From NCBI RefSeq assembly GCF_000878195.1, contig NZ_JXST01000029.1, forward strand, positions 25,323-89,322: a stretch of 64,000 bases of DNA. Reading direction: 5' to 3'. This document shows, one piece after another, positions 1 through 10,558 of this stretch. This DNA comes from Mycolicibacterium llatzerense (lineage in GTDB: Bacteria > Actinomycetota > Actinomycetes > Mycobacteriales > Mycobacteriaceae). The position numbers and the translations under genes are program-made. The notes under the pieces were generated by a model. That model was given only the letters and a program-made list of their open reading frames with translations, had not been told where the DNA came from and did not search any database. Positions within the stretch are counted from its first letter, which is position 1. Every line of letters begins with the position of its first letter.

Positions 1-957
1 GGTGATCAGGGCCTCGGCGTCGATCTCGCCGGCGGCCAGTCGGGCCAGCACCTTCTCGTAGGCCTGCTCGTACGGGCCGTGCCCGAAGTTGATCGCGATC
101 TGCCGCATCTGGGCCACCACCGGGATGATGGTCTCCTCGGCGAACGGCGAGGCCACCACCTGAATCCGCGAACCCCACGGCAGCGTGTGGGTCAGCGTGT
201 TGAGCGTGCCGACACGCCCGCTGCATTCGTAGGCGATCAGCAGCCCGCCGCCGGTCTTGCCGCCGGCCAGCAATTCGTTGTAGACCTCGATCGGGTCCTG
301 TTCGTTCGGGTCGACGACGATGTCGGCGCCCATCTTGGCGGCCAACTCACGCCGCTTCGGCGACGGTTCCGAGGCGATGACGAGGTGCGCCCCGGCGGCC
401 TTGGCAGCCAGGATCGTGCCCAAACCGATCGAGCCGCAGCCGATCACGAGCGCGGTGTCCGCGGGCTTCAGGCCCGACTGCTGCATGTGCATCTCGCCGA
501 CGTGCAGCGGCTCGGCCAAGGAGGCATGTTCGAGCGACAAGCCGTCGGGCACGTGCCGGACCCAGAAGGCGTCGACGACGATGCACTCACCGAAGGCGCC
601 GTGGTAGTCGTTCGAGTAGCCGATGATCGTCGGCATCCCGTTCTGTTCGGTGGTGATACCCAGCCCCGTGACCCGGTCGCCCTCAGCGAAATCCTCGACA
701 CCCGGCCCGGTTTCGATGACGGTGCCGGCCCACTCGTGGCCGAGCACGACCGGACGAGTGGCGTCGAAAACAGCGAACGGGAAGCCCGCGCCTGCGGCGA
801 CGGCCACGAACCGGCAGGGGTCCTTGGACATGCTCAGGTCACTGCCACAGATGCCGCAGGCGGCCACCTTGATCCGCAGCTGGCCCGCACCGGTGGCCGG
901 CGGCTCCGGCACGTCGGTCACGGTGAACTGGCCGTCGATGAACTGTGCTGCCCTCAT
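1..957 (-). CDS. Zinc-dependent alcohol dehydrogenase, MDR family (3' end outside window)
   Basis: The 319 codons visible form the N-terminal and most of the Rossmann part of a medium-chain zinc alcohol dehydrogenase. The GroES-like catalytic domain carries CGICGSDL near residue 36 and GHEWAG near residue 75, both typical zinc-site surroundings. A nucleotide-binding GCGSIGLG follows near residue 170. The start ATG lies in an ATGA overlap with the stop of the upstream flavin monooxygenase gene, so the two are probably translationally coupled. The pair looks like an oxidation module (monooxygenase, then alcohol or polyol dehydrogenase) under the nearby TetR or PucR regulator. The substrate cannot be read from the sequence. 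The gene runs off the left edge. Confidence 0.9.
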   Translation of the reverse strand, partial: MRAAQFIDGQFTVTDVPEPPATGAGQLRIKVAACGICGSDLSMSKDPCRFVAVAAGAGFPFAVFDATRPVVLGHEWAGTVIETGPGVEDFAEGDRVTGLGITTEQNGMPTIIGYSNDYHGAFGECIVVDAFWVRHVPDGLSLEHASLAEPLHVGEMHMQQSGLKPADTALVIGCGSIGLGTILAAKAAGAHLVIASEPSPKRRELAAKMGADIVVDPNEQDPIEVYNELLAGGKTGGGLLIAYECSGRVGTLNTLTHTLPWGSRIQVVASPFAEETIIPVVAQMRQIAINFGHGPYEQAYEKVLARLAAGEIDAEALIT

Positions 958-2225
958 GCGTGCGCTCCTGTCGAGATCGAGATCGTTGCGCCTGCCTGAT
1001 CGGCGGCTCCGCCACCGGGCGCCGGAGTGGCGGGCAGGTCAGTCGGCTGCCCGTAGTAGTCGGTGTACGCCTTGGTGATGGCGCCGACCAGGTTGCCGAT
1101 CAGCACCTCTGAGTTGTCTTGTGCGAACTGCAGACTGGCCTGACGGGCGACGTTGCGACGGCGGAAGTGCGGGATGACCTCGGACGCGAACAGCTCGTAG
1201 CTGCGCTTGGTGTTCTCCCAGTCGGCCAGGTCCACGTGCATGATCAGCAGGGTGCCGAAGCCGCCGGTCTTCTCGATCAAGCGATCGATCTGGGCGATGG
1301 CGTCTTCCGGCGTGCCGATGATCGCCTGGCCGAACTCACCGAGCGACTCATTGCGCCAGTAGTCGATGATGCCGGCCGGGGTCTGCGCCCAGTCGGGGTT
1401 GATGCCCTGCTGGCGGTTGACGTACTCGGCGATGGCGTGGATGCGGCGACTGACGGCGCGCTCGGCTTCTTCCCGGGTCTCGGCGATGAACATCGGGTTG
1501 ACCAGACGCCAGGTTTCGCGGTTGGCGACGTAGCCATTTTCGGCCGAAACCTGTTCGTACACACCCCAGTTGCGGTCCAGCGACTCGTAGCCGGCCTGCG
1601 AGCTGGCAGCCAGCGACAGCAGCGACAGGCCGTGCTTGCCGGCCAGCACCGAACCGTTGGGCGAGATGGTCGAAGCGGTGGCGACCTCGATGCCGGCCGG
1701 GTTGTAGGTCGGCAGCTGAGCGCGGGCGTCGCGCAGGGTGAACCAGTCGGTCTCCATGTTGACGACCTCACCGCGCAGCAGTGCGAGCACGGCCTCCAGG
1801 GCCTCACCCTGCATGCGGCGCTGGTTGGTGGTCGTGATGCCCATCATGTGCGCGTCGAGCGGGATCTTGCCGGGGCCGGTACCGACGATCAGCCGGCCGC
1901 GGGTCTGCAGGTCCAGCTGGGTGATGCGGTCCGCGGTGATCAGCGGGTGGTGGTACGGCAGCGACATCACACCGGTGCCGAAGCGGATGCGCTCGGTGCG
2001 CTCGGCCGCGGCGGCGATGAACACATCGGGCGCCGGGACGATCTCGGCGCCGGTCGAGTGGTGCTCCCCCATCCACGCCTCTTCGAAACCGAGGTGGTCC
2101 AGGTGGGTCATCAGGTCGATGTCGCGGCGCAACTGCAGCGCCGGGTCGGCGTTGAGCGGATGGTACGGGGCGAGGAACGCCCCGAATTTCATGGACGTCG
2201 GGCTCCACTGGGCAGCGCTGCTCAC
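954..2225 (-). CDS. LLM-class flavin-dependent monooxygenase (luciferase-like, limonene-monooxygenase-like)
   Basis: This is a TIM-barrel luciferase-like monooxygenase of about 423 residues that should use reduced FMN and oxygen. The core begins MKFGAFLAPYHP and continues through EEAWMGEHHS and GRLIVGTGPGK, blocks I associate with the limonene 1,2-monooxygenase branch of the family. I chose the GTG at 2225 because AGGAG sits six bases upstream; a start at the ATG of MKFGAF (2192) or a longer GTG start at 2288 is less well supported. It overlaps the downstream alcohol dehydrogenase by ATGA. Its upstream region holds nested inverted repeats at 2283-2308. A terpene or other cyclic hydrophobic substrate is a guess. 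Confidence 0.88.
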   Translation of the reverse strand: MSSAAQWSPTSMKFGAFLAPYHPLNADPALQLRRDIDLMTHLDHLGFEEAWMGEHHSTGAEIVPAPDVFIAAAAERTERIRFGTGVMSLPYHHPLITADRITQLDLQTRGRLIVGTGPGKIPLDAHMMGITTTNQRRMQGEALEAVLALLRGEVVNMETDWFTLRDARAQLPTYNPAGIEVATASTISPNGSVLAGKHGLSLLSLAASSQAGYESLDRNWGVYEQVSAENGYVANRETWRLVNPMFIAETREEAERAVSRRIHAIAEYVNRQQGINPDWAQTPAGIIDYWRNESLGEFGQAIIGTPEDAIAQIDRLIEKTGGFGTLLIMHVDLADWENTKRSYELFASEVIPHFRRRNVARQASLQFAQDNSEVLIGNLVGAITKAYTDYYGQPTDLPATPAPGGGAADQAGATISISTGAHA

Positions 2226-2282
2226 GGTGGTCTCCTGGTTCTCGGTGAGGGATGTCTCGGCTTTCTCGGCCGACTGTAATCC

Positions 2283-2308
2283 GATCACTCGATTGGATCA
2301 AGTGATCC
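2283..2308. promoter_or_regulatory. Nested inverted repeats, candidate operator upstream of the flavin monooxygenase
   Basis: GATCACT and AGTGATC are separated by 11 bases (2283-2307). A second perfect repeat, GGATCA-AG-TGATCC (2295-2308), is embedded in it. Both lie in the gap between the TetR gene and the monooxygenase gene, upstream of the latter, so a TetR-type operator is the natural reading. Binding is not shown. Confidence 0.45.
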
Positions 2309-2416
2309 ATAAATATCAGCCGCGCCGGGTCCGGCTTTGCGCAGGTAGAGGCATACGGGCGCGCGGGAGGTCGCGAGCTATCCGCGAATTTTCAGGTAGT
2401 TACTTCACCTTCGGCG

Positions 2417-3058
2417 TCAGGAATTGAGCAGGCGCTCGGTGCCGCCGACGACAAACGTCACGAGGTCTTCGTAGAACGCTTCCAGAGCCGGGGAGGAGAG
2501 CTTGGCCCGGTCCCATTCGTCGGCCCGGCTCAGGCCCTGTACGAAGCCCATGATCGACACCGCCCAGCGCGCCTCCAGCCGGTCCTCGGCCGCGTTCGGG
2601 AAGGTCCGGCGGACCTGCGCCAGCAGGGCGACGCGCAGCTTGGGCTCGATGGTTTCGTCGGCCGGACCGGCCTGGGTGATCTGCGCCATGATCTTGATCC
2701 AGCGCATCCCGCGGGTGCGTTGGCGACGCAACAGATCGAGATAGGGTGCGGTGACGGCGCGGACCAACGCGTCGGGCGACGGCGCGGCCGAATCCGCTGC
2801 CAGCACATCGACATTCGCCTGGATGGCCGAGCCCACCGCGGCGCCGAGGTCCAGCACCACCGCGCGCAGCAGTTCGTCCTTGGAACCGAAGTGGTAGTGC
2901 ACCGACGCGGCGCCGAGGCCGGCCGCGGCGTTGACCGAACGCACCGAGACGGCGTCCACGCCCAGCTCGGCGAACAGCTTCTCGGCCGTCTTCACCAACT
3001 TGGCGCGGGTGGCATTGCCCTGGCGGTTCTGCGATGTGCCCGACACGTCGAAAAGCAT
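2417..3058 (-). CDS. TetR-family transcriptional regulator
   Basis: A 213-residue TetR-type repressor. The N-terminal helix-turn-helix is clear: an AKLVKTAEKLFAELG helix, then SVRSVNAAAGLGAASVHYHF ending in the usual YHF. The rest is the ligand-binding helical domain, typical for the family in length. The ATG at 3058 starts one base after the TGA of the PucR gene, so the two regulators are probably co-translated. Downstream on the same strand is the monooxygenase-dehydrogenase pair, the most likely target, with a candidate operator at 2283-2308. The effector is unknown. Confidence 0.88.
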   Translation of the reverse strand: MLFDVSGTSQNRQGNATRAKLVKTAEKLFAELGVDAVSVRSVNAAAGLGAASVHYHFGSKDELLRAVVLDLGAAVGSAIQANVDVLAADSAAPSPDALVRAVTAPYLDLLRRQRTRGMRWIKIMAQITQAGPADETIEPKLRVALLAQVRRTFPNAAEDRLEARWAVSIMGFVQGLSRADEWDRAKLSSPALEAFYEDLVTFVVGGTERLLNS

Positions 3059-3059
3059 G

Positions 3060-4685
3060 TCACAGCGTTGCGCCGCCGCCACTGAACGCGTTTCGTGTCT
3101 CGAGGATCAGCAGCGCCACATGCAGTGAGGTCGCCGACTCACCGTCGGCGAGATCGACGCCCAGAATCTGCTCGATACGGTTCAACTTCGCATAGAGCGA
3201 CGGCCGACTCAGATGCAGGCGCGACGCCAGCGCCGACTTGTTGCCGCCGAGTTCCAGGTATCCGCGCAGCACGTCCAGCAGACCGGCAGCGGACTCGATG
3301 TCGTGCAGGATCAGCGCGCGCAACTCCCCTTCGGCGAACCGCTGCAGCCGCGGGTCCGTCCGCAGCATCGACAGCAAGCCACGCAGCCTGATGTCCGCGA
3401 CCCGAAAGCAGACCCGCTGCGAGGCAGGCAAAGACAGCGCGGCCTCGGCGACGTGCGCGGCGTCGGTGATGCGGTGAATGGCATCGATCAACCCCGGCGC
3501 CGGCGTGCCGACGCCGAGCACCAGGCCATGGGCGTCGACGGCACGTTCGGCATCCCGGCGCAACGCCCGACCCAGCGGTTCCAGCGCGCTGCCCGGGCGC
3601 ATGTTCAGCGACAGCACCATGGCGATCTCTCCGGGCCCGCGCAACGAGAACAATCCGCTGTGGCCCAACGCTTTCACCGACCGGGTCACGGCGTCGAGCA
3701 GACGGGCACTGCGACGTTGCTCTGAAACGGGATCGGCGTCCGCACCATCCTTCGGGGCCCATCCCGCGATCCGCAAGGTCGCGGGCAGGTATTGCGACGC
3801 CGGACGCAGACCCAGCGCGAACGCGCGTGCGGTCGCTTCGTCCTCGAACCGGATGCGTTCGCGCGCAACGTCTTCCAGCAACCCGGCCTGCGCCTGATGT
3901 TCGATGTCCGTGCGGCCGCGTTCTGCCATGCGGTGCAGCACCAGCGCCTGGGAGGCCCGCTCCAGCACCATGGTGAACCTGGCGGCCACGTCGTCGGAGG
4001 GACTCAGCGCGATCAGGCGGCCCCACGCGTCCTCGCCGCGACCCACCTCGCTGATCACCCAGTCGTCGGTCCGTTCGGCCCCGGTCTCGTGCTGGCGGGA
4101 TCGACGTTGCCAGTCCCGCAACACATCCGAGGTCGGATGTCCCGCAGTCGCCACCGCCATCGCCTGGTGGGTGAGGTCCTCGAGCACGACGGGCGCACCG
4201 AGCAGATTCGCCGCCGCCTCGGCGATCCCGGCCGGTGTGGCCCGGCGCATGCTCAGATCGGTGAACACCTCGTGCGTCTGCCGCGCGAAATCGACCTCCT
4301 GGTACTGATCGGCGACGATCACCCGGTGCACCTGTTCGGTCACCTCGACGAACTTGATCACCCGGCGCACCGCCACCAGGGCCAGCCCCAGTTCCTCGGC
4401 GATGGCCCCGACATTGACCGGCAGCGGCACGGCGCCGGCACCCAGTTCGACGACGACGCCGACGGCGTGTGCCGCCGCGACCGACCGCAGGTAGTCCAGC
4501 GGCGCCGCCCGCAGCGCGGCGCCGGTCGTCAGCACCAGTTCGCCACCCTGCAGGACGTCCGACAGGTCCGGGACGTCACTGACGTGGACCCAGCGGATCG
4601 GGCGGTCGAGCCCGTGCGCACAGAGAATCTCGGGTTCGCCCTGCTGGATGACCGGCAGGGCGACGATCTCGGCGACGGTCGGCAT
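3060..4685 (-). CDS. PucR-family transcriptional regulator
   Basis: A 541-residue regulator of the PucR/CdaR type. The N-terminal PucR domain (about residues 1-120) begins MPTVAEIVALPVIQQGEPEI, a GGDEF-like middle follows, and the C-terminal PucR helix-turn-helix includes ALASRLHLSRPSLYAKLNRI. It is divergent from the semialdehyde dehydrogenase and aminotransferase genes, the classic arrangement for regulation of a neighbouring catabolic operon. PucR-type GabR controls gabTD in Corynebacterium, which is a useful parallel. A perfect inverted repeat overlaps the start codon, suggesting autoregulation. The TetR gene follows after one base. Confidence 0.88.
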   Translation of the reverse strand: MPTVAEIVALPVIQQGEPEILCAHGLDRPIRWVHVSDVPDLSDVLQGGELVLTTGAALRAAPLDYLRSVAAAHAVGVVVELGAGAVPLPVNVGAIAEELGLALVAVRRVIKFVEVTEQVHRVIVADQYQEVDFARQTHEVFTDLSMRRATPAGIAEAAANLLGAPVVLEDLTHQAMAVATAGHPTSDVLRDWQRRSRQHETGAERTDDWVISEVGRGEDAWGRLIALSPSDDVAARFTMVLERASQALVLHRMAERGRTDIEHQAQAGLLEDVARERIRFEDEATARAFALGLRPASQYLPATLRIAGWAPKDGADADPVSEQRRSARLLDAVTRSVKALGHSGLFSLRGPGEIAMVLSLNMRPGSALEPLGRALRRDAERAVDAHGLVLGVGTPAPGLIDAIHRITDAAHVAEAALSLPASQRVCFRVADIRLRGLLSMLRTDPRLQRFAEGELRALILHDIESAAGLLDVLRGYLELGGNKSALASRLHLSRPSLYAKLNRIEQILGVDLADGESATSLHVALLILETRNAFSGGGATL

Positions 4686-4700
4686 TTACAAAGTGTAAAT
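4684..4700. promoter_or_regulatory. Perfect inverted repeat at the pucR start, candidate operator
   Basis: ATTTACA-AAG-TGTAAAT is a perfect repeat with seven-base arms and a three-base spacer. It covers the first bases of the PucR gene and lies in the divergent promoter region shared with mmsA. It is AT-rich in a GC-rich genome, which makes chance less likely. It could be the PucR binding site or a promoter element. Confidence 0.5.
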
Positions 4701-4740
4701 CTAGAGACGCAACTTGATACAGATTGACGGCCATTTCGGG

Positions 4741-4758
4741 GCTTGCCGCGGGGCAAGC
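4741..4758. promoter_or_regulatory. Second inverted repeat in the pucR-mmsA divergent region
   Basis: GCTTGCC and GGCAAGC flank a four-base spacer, 43 bases before the mmsA start. It could form a hairpin in the mmsA leader or act as an operator. GC-rich repeats of this size are common in such genomes, so support is modest. Confidence 0.3.
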
Positions 4759-4800
4759 TGAGTGCACACCCCGCACCGACCAGGAAGGCAAACCTCGACG

Positions 4801-6309
4801 ATGACCACCACGCAGACCATCTCGCACTGGATCAACAACGACATCTTCACCGGATCCTCGGGACAGTCGGCACCGGTCACCAACCCGGCCACCGGCGAGG
4901 TCACCGGTCAGGTCACACTGGCCGGCGTCGAGGACGCGCAGGCCGTCATCAACGCGGCCGTCGCCGCCTTCCCCGGCTGGCGCGACACCTCGATCACCAA
5001 GCGCGTGCAGACCCTGTTCACCTTCCGCGAGCTGCTCAACGCCCGCCGCGAGGAGCTGGCCGCGATCATCACCGCCGAACACGGCAAGGTGCTCTCCGAC
5101 GCCATGGGCGAGGTCGCCCGTGGCATCGAGGTCGTCGAATTCGCCTGCGGCATCCCGCATCTGCTCAAGGGCGGCTACTCGGAGAACGCCTCCACCAACG
5201 TCGACGTCTACAACATCCGGCAGGCCCTCGGCCCGGTCGCCATCATCGCGCCGTTCAACTTCCCGGCCATGGTCCCGATGTGGTTCTTCCCCATCGCCAT
5301 CGCCGCCGGCAACACCGTCGTGGTCAAGCCGTCGGAGAAGGACCCGTCCTCGTCGCTGTGGATGGCCGAACTGTGGAAGGAAGCCGGCCTGCCCGACGGC
5401 GTCTTCAACGTCCTGCAGGGCGACAAGACCGCCGTCGACGAGCTGCTGACCAACCCCGCGATCAAGGCCGTCTCGTTCGTCGGCTCCACCCCGATCGCGC
5501 AGTACGTCTACCGGACCGCCACCGCCTCCGGCAAGCGCGTCCAGGCCCTCGGCGGCGCCAAGAACCACGCGGTGATCCTGCCCGACGCCGACCTGGATCT
5601 GGCCGCCGACAGCATGGTCAACGCGGGCTTCGGCTCGGCCGGTGAGCGCTGCATGGCCATCTCGGCCTGCGTCGCGGTCGGACCGATCGCCGACGACCTG
5701 GTCGCCAAGATCGTCGACCGTGCCGCCTCCATCAAGACCGGAGACGGCACCAAGGACTCGGACATGGGTCCGCTGATCACCAAGGTGCACCGCGACAAGG
5801 TGGCCTCCTACATCGACGCCGGCGAAGCCGAGGGCGCCAAGGTCGTGCTCGATGGCCGCAATGTTGTGGTGGACGGCACCGACGATCTCTCCCAAGGCTT
5901 CTGGCTCGGCCCGACCCTGCTGGACAACGTGACCCCCGAGATGAGCGTCTACACCGACGAGATCTTCGGCCCCGTGCTGTCGGTCGTCCGCGTCGAAACC
6001 TACGACGAGGCCCTGCAACTGATCAACAACAACCCCTACGGCAACGGCACCGCGATCTTCACCAACGACGGCGGCGCGGCCCGCCGGTTCCAGAACGAGG
6101 TCGAGGTCGGCATGGTCGGCATCAACGTCCCGATCCCGGTTCCCATGGCGTTCTTCAGCTTCGGCGGCTGGAAGGCCTCGCTGTTCGGCGACACCCACGC
6201 CTACGGCCCCGAAGGCGTGCAGTTCTTCACCCGCGCCAAGGCCGTCACCCAGCGCTGGGCCGACCCCAGCCACGGCGGCATCAACCTCGGCTTCCCCGAG
6301 AACAACTGA
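4801..6309 (+). CDS. mmsA: CoA-acylating methylmalonate-semialdehyde dehydrogenase
   Basis: A 502-residue aldehyde dehydrogenase of the MmsA type, converting methylmalonate or malonate semialdehyde to propionyl-CoA or acetyl-CoA with NAD. Family marks are NVDVYNIRQALGPVAIIAPF, the GGAKNHAVILPDADL block and the catalytic cysteine in GSAGERCMAISA near residue 285. The ATG at 4801 has AGGAAGG about twelve bases upstream; the frame stays open a further 13 codons but without a better start. The next gene is a class III aminotransferase, so the pair fits catabolism of beta-alanine, 3-aminoisobutyrate or valine. A GABA role (succinate-semialdehyde dehydrogenase) is less likely given the MmsA-type motifs. 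Confidence 0.9.
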   Translation: MTTTQTISHWINNDIFTGSSGQSAPVTNPATGEVTGQVTLAGVEDAQAVINAAVAAFPGWRDTSITKRVQTLFTFRELLNARREELAAIITAEHGKVLSDAMGEVARGIEVVEFACGIPHLLKGGYSENASTNVDVYNIRQALGPVAIIAPFNFPAMVPMWFFPIAIAAGNTVVVKPSEKDPSSSLWMAELWKEAGLPDGVFNVLQGDKTAVDELLTNPAIKAVSFVGSTPIAQYVYRTATASGKRVQALGGAKNHAVILPDADLDLAADSMVNAGFGSAGERCMAISACVAVGPIADDLVAKIVDRAASIKTGDGTKDSDMGPLITKVHRDKVASYIDAGEAEGAKVVLDGRNVVVDGTDDLSQGFWLGPTLLDNVTPEMSVYTDEIFGPVLSVVRVETYDEALQLINNNPYGNGTAIFTNDGGAARRFQNEVEVGMVGINVPIPVPMAFFSFGGWKASLFGDTHAYGPEGVQFFTRAKAVTQRWADPSHGGINLGFPENN

Positions 6310-6336
6310 TCGCGCGACCCAGACAGAGGACCTGAC

Positions 6337-7719
6337 ATGACCCTCGCCACAGACCACCTCCTGCCCGCCGGCCACACCGTCGACTCGATGCGCGCCGAAG
6401 CCGAGCGCGCCTACGCGCTGGACCGCGCCCACGTCTTCCACTCGTGGTCGGCCCAGGCCGCGCTCAAGCCCATGACCGTCACCGCGGCCGAAGGCAGCTA
6501 CTTCTGGGACGGCGACGGCAACCGGCTGCTCGACTTCTCCTCTCAGCTGGTCAACACCAATATCGGCCACCAGCACCCGAAAGTCGTTGCGGCGATTCAG
6601 GAACAGGCCGCCACGCTGTGCACCATCGCGCCGCAGCATGCCAACGCCGCACGTTCCGAGGCCGCCCGGCTGATCGCCGAGCTGACCCCCGGCGACCTGA
6701 ACCACATCTTCTTCACGGGCGGCGGCGCCGACGCCAACGAGCACGCCGTGCGCATGGCCCGGCTGCACACCGGCAAGCACAAGGTGCTCGCCCGGTACCG
6801 CTCCTACCACGGTGGCACCGACCTGGCGATCAACCTGACCGGCGACCCGCGGCGGTTCGCCAACGATCGCGGCGCGGCCGGCGTCGTGCACTTCAACGGA
6901 CCGTTCCTGTACCGCTCGGTGTTCCACGCCGAAACCGAGGAGCAGGAATCGGCGCGGGCCCTCGACGAGCTGCAGCGAGTCATCGAACTCGAAGGCGCAT
7001 CGACCATCGCCGCGATCATCCTGGAGTCCATCCCGGGGACCGCCGGCATCATGGTGCCGCCGTCCGGCTACCTGGCGGGCGTGCGCACACTGTGCGACAG
7101 GTACGGCATCATGATGATCGCCGACGAGGTGATGTCCGGCTTCGGCCGGTCCGGAAAATGGTTCGCCATCAACCACTTTGACGTCGTTCCGGATCTGCTG
7201 ACGTTCGCCAAGGGCGTCAACTCCGGTTACGTGCCGCTCGGCGGCGTCGCGATCTGCGACGCCATCAACCAGACCTTCGCCGAACGCGCCTATCCGGGGG
7301 GCCTGACCTACTCCGGGCACCCGCTGGCCGCCGCGGCAGTGGTCGCGACCATCAACGCCATGCGTGACGAAGGCATCGTCGAGAACGCCGCCCGCCTGGG
7401 TGCGGACATCATCGGACCTGCCCTGCGGGACTTCGCGCAGCGGCACCCCAGCGTCGGCGAGGTGCGTGGCGCGGGCGTGTTCTGGGCCGTCGAACTGGTC
7501 AAGGACCAGACATCGCGGGAACCGTTGGCGCCCTACGGCGGCACCAGCGACGCGATGAACGCGGTCGTCGCCTTCTGCAAGGAGAACGGCCTGATGCCGT
7601 TCACCAACTTCAACCGCATCCACGTGGTGCCGCCGTGCAATGCCAGCGACGACGAGGTCCGCACCGGACTCGCCATCCTGGACCGCGCGCTCGACGTGGC
7701 GGACCGGTACGCCGGTTAG
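6337..7719 (+). CDS. Class III omega-aminotransferase (beta-alanine/omega-amino acid type)
   Basis: A 460-residue PLP-dependent aminotransferase. The PLP-binding aspartate is in IADEVMSGFGRSGKWF (near residue 260) and the Schiff-base lysine in LTFAKGVNSGYVPLGG (near residue 290). An AGAGGA ribosome site precedes the ATG, and only 27 bases separate it from mmsA. The likely reaction is transfer of the amino group from an omega-amino acid such as beta-alanine or 3-aminoisobutyrate to pyruvate or a related keto acid. The semialdehyde product would be handed to MmsA. The exact donor is inferred from context only. Confidence 0.88.
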   Translation: MTLATDHLLPAGHTVDSMRAEAERAYALDRAHVFHSWSAQAALKPMTVTAAEGSYFWDGDGNRLLDFSSQLVNTNIGHQHPKVVAAIQEQAATLCTIAPQHANAARSEAARLIAELTPGDLNHIFFTGGGADANEHAVRMARLHTGKHKVLARYRSYHGGTDLAINLTGDPRRFANDRGAAGVVHFNGPFLYRSVFHAETEEQESARALDELQRVIELEGASTIAAIILESIPGTAGIMVPPSGYLAGVRTLCDRYGIMMIADEVMSGFGRSGKWFAINHFDVVPDLLTFAKGVNSGYVPLGGVAICDAINQTFAERAYPGGLTYSGHPLAAAAVVATINAMRDEGIVENAARLGADIIGPALRDFAQRHPSVGEVRGAGVFWAVELVKDQTSREPLAPYGGTSDAMNAVVAFCKENGLMPFTNFNRIHVVPPCNASDDEVRTGLAILDRALDVADRYAG

Positions 7720-7734
7720 AGGTACTGTCGGCCG

Positions 7735-8459
7735 GTGCGGATAGCCCTGTTCGCGACCTGCCTCGCCGACGCCATGTTTCCGGCTGCCGCCATCGCCACG
7801 GTGCGGCTCCTGGAACGCCTCGGCCACCAGGTGGCGTTTCCCGCCGGGCAGACCTGCTGCGGGCAGATGCACGTCAACACCGGCTACCTGCGCGAGGCCG
7901 TGCCCCTGGTGCGCAACCACGTCGACGTATTCAGCGGCTTCGATGCCGTCGTGGCGCCCTCGGGATCGTGCGTCGGGTCGGCGCGCCACCAGCATGCGAT
8001 GGTGGCCCGGCGTGCCGGTGACACCGACCTGGCCGCCCGAGCCGAATCGGTTGCGGCACAAACCTTTGAGCTCTCCGAGTTCCTGGTCGACGTGCTCGGC
8101 GTCGATGATGTCGGCGCCTACTATCCACACCGCGTCACCTACCACCCGACGTGCCACTCGCTACGAATGCTCGGTGTCGGCGACAAGCCACTGCGCCTGT
8201 TGCGCAACGTCCGGGGCCTGACCCTGGTCGAGTTGCCGCAGGCCGAATCCTGTTGCGGCTTCGGCGGCACCTTCGCGTTGAAGAACGCCGATGTGTCCAC
8301 CGCGATGCTCGCGGACAAGATGTCGAACATCGCGACGACGGGCGCCGAGGTGTGCACCGCGGGCGACTCGTCGTGCCTCATGCATATCGGGGGTGGCCTG
8401 AGCCGCGCCGGCAGCGACGTCCGCACCGTGCATCTGGCCGAAATCCTGGCGGCCACACC

Positions 8460-8463
<4 letters not shown>
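7735..8463 (+). CDS. lutA: LutA/YkgE-type iron-sulfur heterodisulfide-reductase-like subunit
   Basis: A 242-residue protein with two cysteine-rich CCG domains: QTCCGQM near residue 42 and ESCCGFGGTF near residue 170. This matches LutA (YkgE), the first subunit of the LutABC L-lactate dehydrogenase complex. Its GTG start lies 15 bases after the aminotransferase stop, so it may belong to the same transcript. It overlaps lutB by ATGA. The complex oxidises L-lactate to pyruvate in the cytoplasm and feeds electrons to the respiratory chain; some relatives use other 2-hydroxy acids. Confidence 0.88.
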
Positions 8464-9931
<1,468 letters not shown>

Positions 9932-9935
<4 letters not shown>

Positions 9936-10546
9936 GCGACGCACGGGCGGTGGTACTGGGACGCATCCGCGCCGCGCTCGGGACGGACACCCCGGCCGCG
10001 GTGCCGGTGCCACGCGACTACGAGCGGCAGCCGTCGACCGGCAGCGGTGACGTCGAGCGGTTCGCCGAGACGGTGGCCGACTACCGGGCGCAGGTGCATC
10101 GCGTCAGACCGGACGAGGCGGCGACGACGATCGGCGCGCTGGTCTCCGGGATCGCCGTGATGCCCGCGGACCTGCCACCGGACTGGGTGAGCGGCATCCG
10201 CACCGTCGTCGACGAACCACCCGTCGGCCTCGACGTGCTGGACAGTGTCGATGCGGTGGTGACCGGCTGTGCCCTCGGGATCGCAGCCACCGGCACCATC
10301 GTGCTGGATGCCGGTGCGGCACAGGGCCGTCGTGCGCTGACGTTGGTACCCGACCATCACATCTGCGTCATCCGGGCCGACCAGATCGTCGATACCGTGC
10401 CGCAGGCCTTCGCGGCCCTGGACCCGTCGCGTCCACTGACGTTCATCTCCGGGCCGAGCGCGACGAGCGACATCGAACTGCAGCGCGTCGAAGGCGTACA
10501 CGGTCCGCGCACCCTCGACGTGGTGATCGTCGGAGCCGGCCGGTAA
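9932..10546 (+). CDS. lutC: LutC/YkgG-type LUD-domain subunit
   Basis: A 204-residue LUD-domain protein (formerly DUF162) matching LutC. The recognisable core is TGCALGIAATGTIVLDAG followed by LVPDHHICVI. It starts in the ATGA overlap with lutB. LutC is needed for activity of the lactate-utilisation complex although its chemistry is not established. No separate lactate permease gene is seen in the window, so uptake must be encoded elsewhere. Confidence 0.9.
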
Positions 10547-10558
10547 GAATGGTTGATT

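Noticed and set aside
4801..7719. Calling the pair gabD-gabT for GABA use
   Set aside because: The dehydrogenase carries methylmalonate-semialdehyde-type motifs (GGAKNH, GSAGERCMA), favouring an MmsA role; GABA use is not excluded by the aminotransferase.
4576..8157. Very long open frame of nearly 1200 codons on the minus strand
   Set aside because: It is antisense to mmsA, the aminotransferase and lutA, has low-complexity composition typical of GC-rich shadow frames, and no family resemblance.
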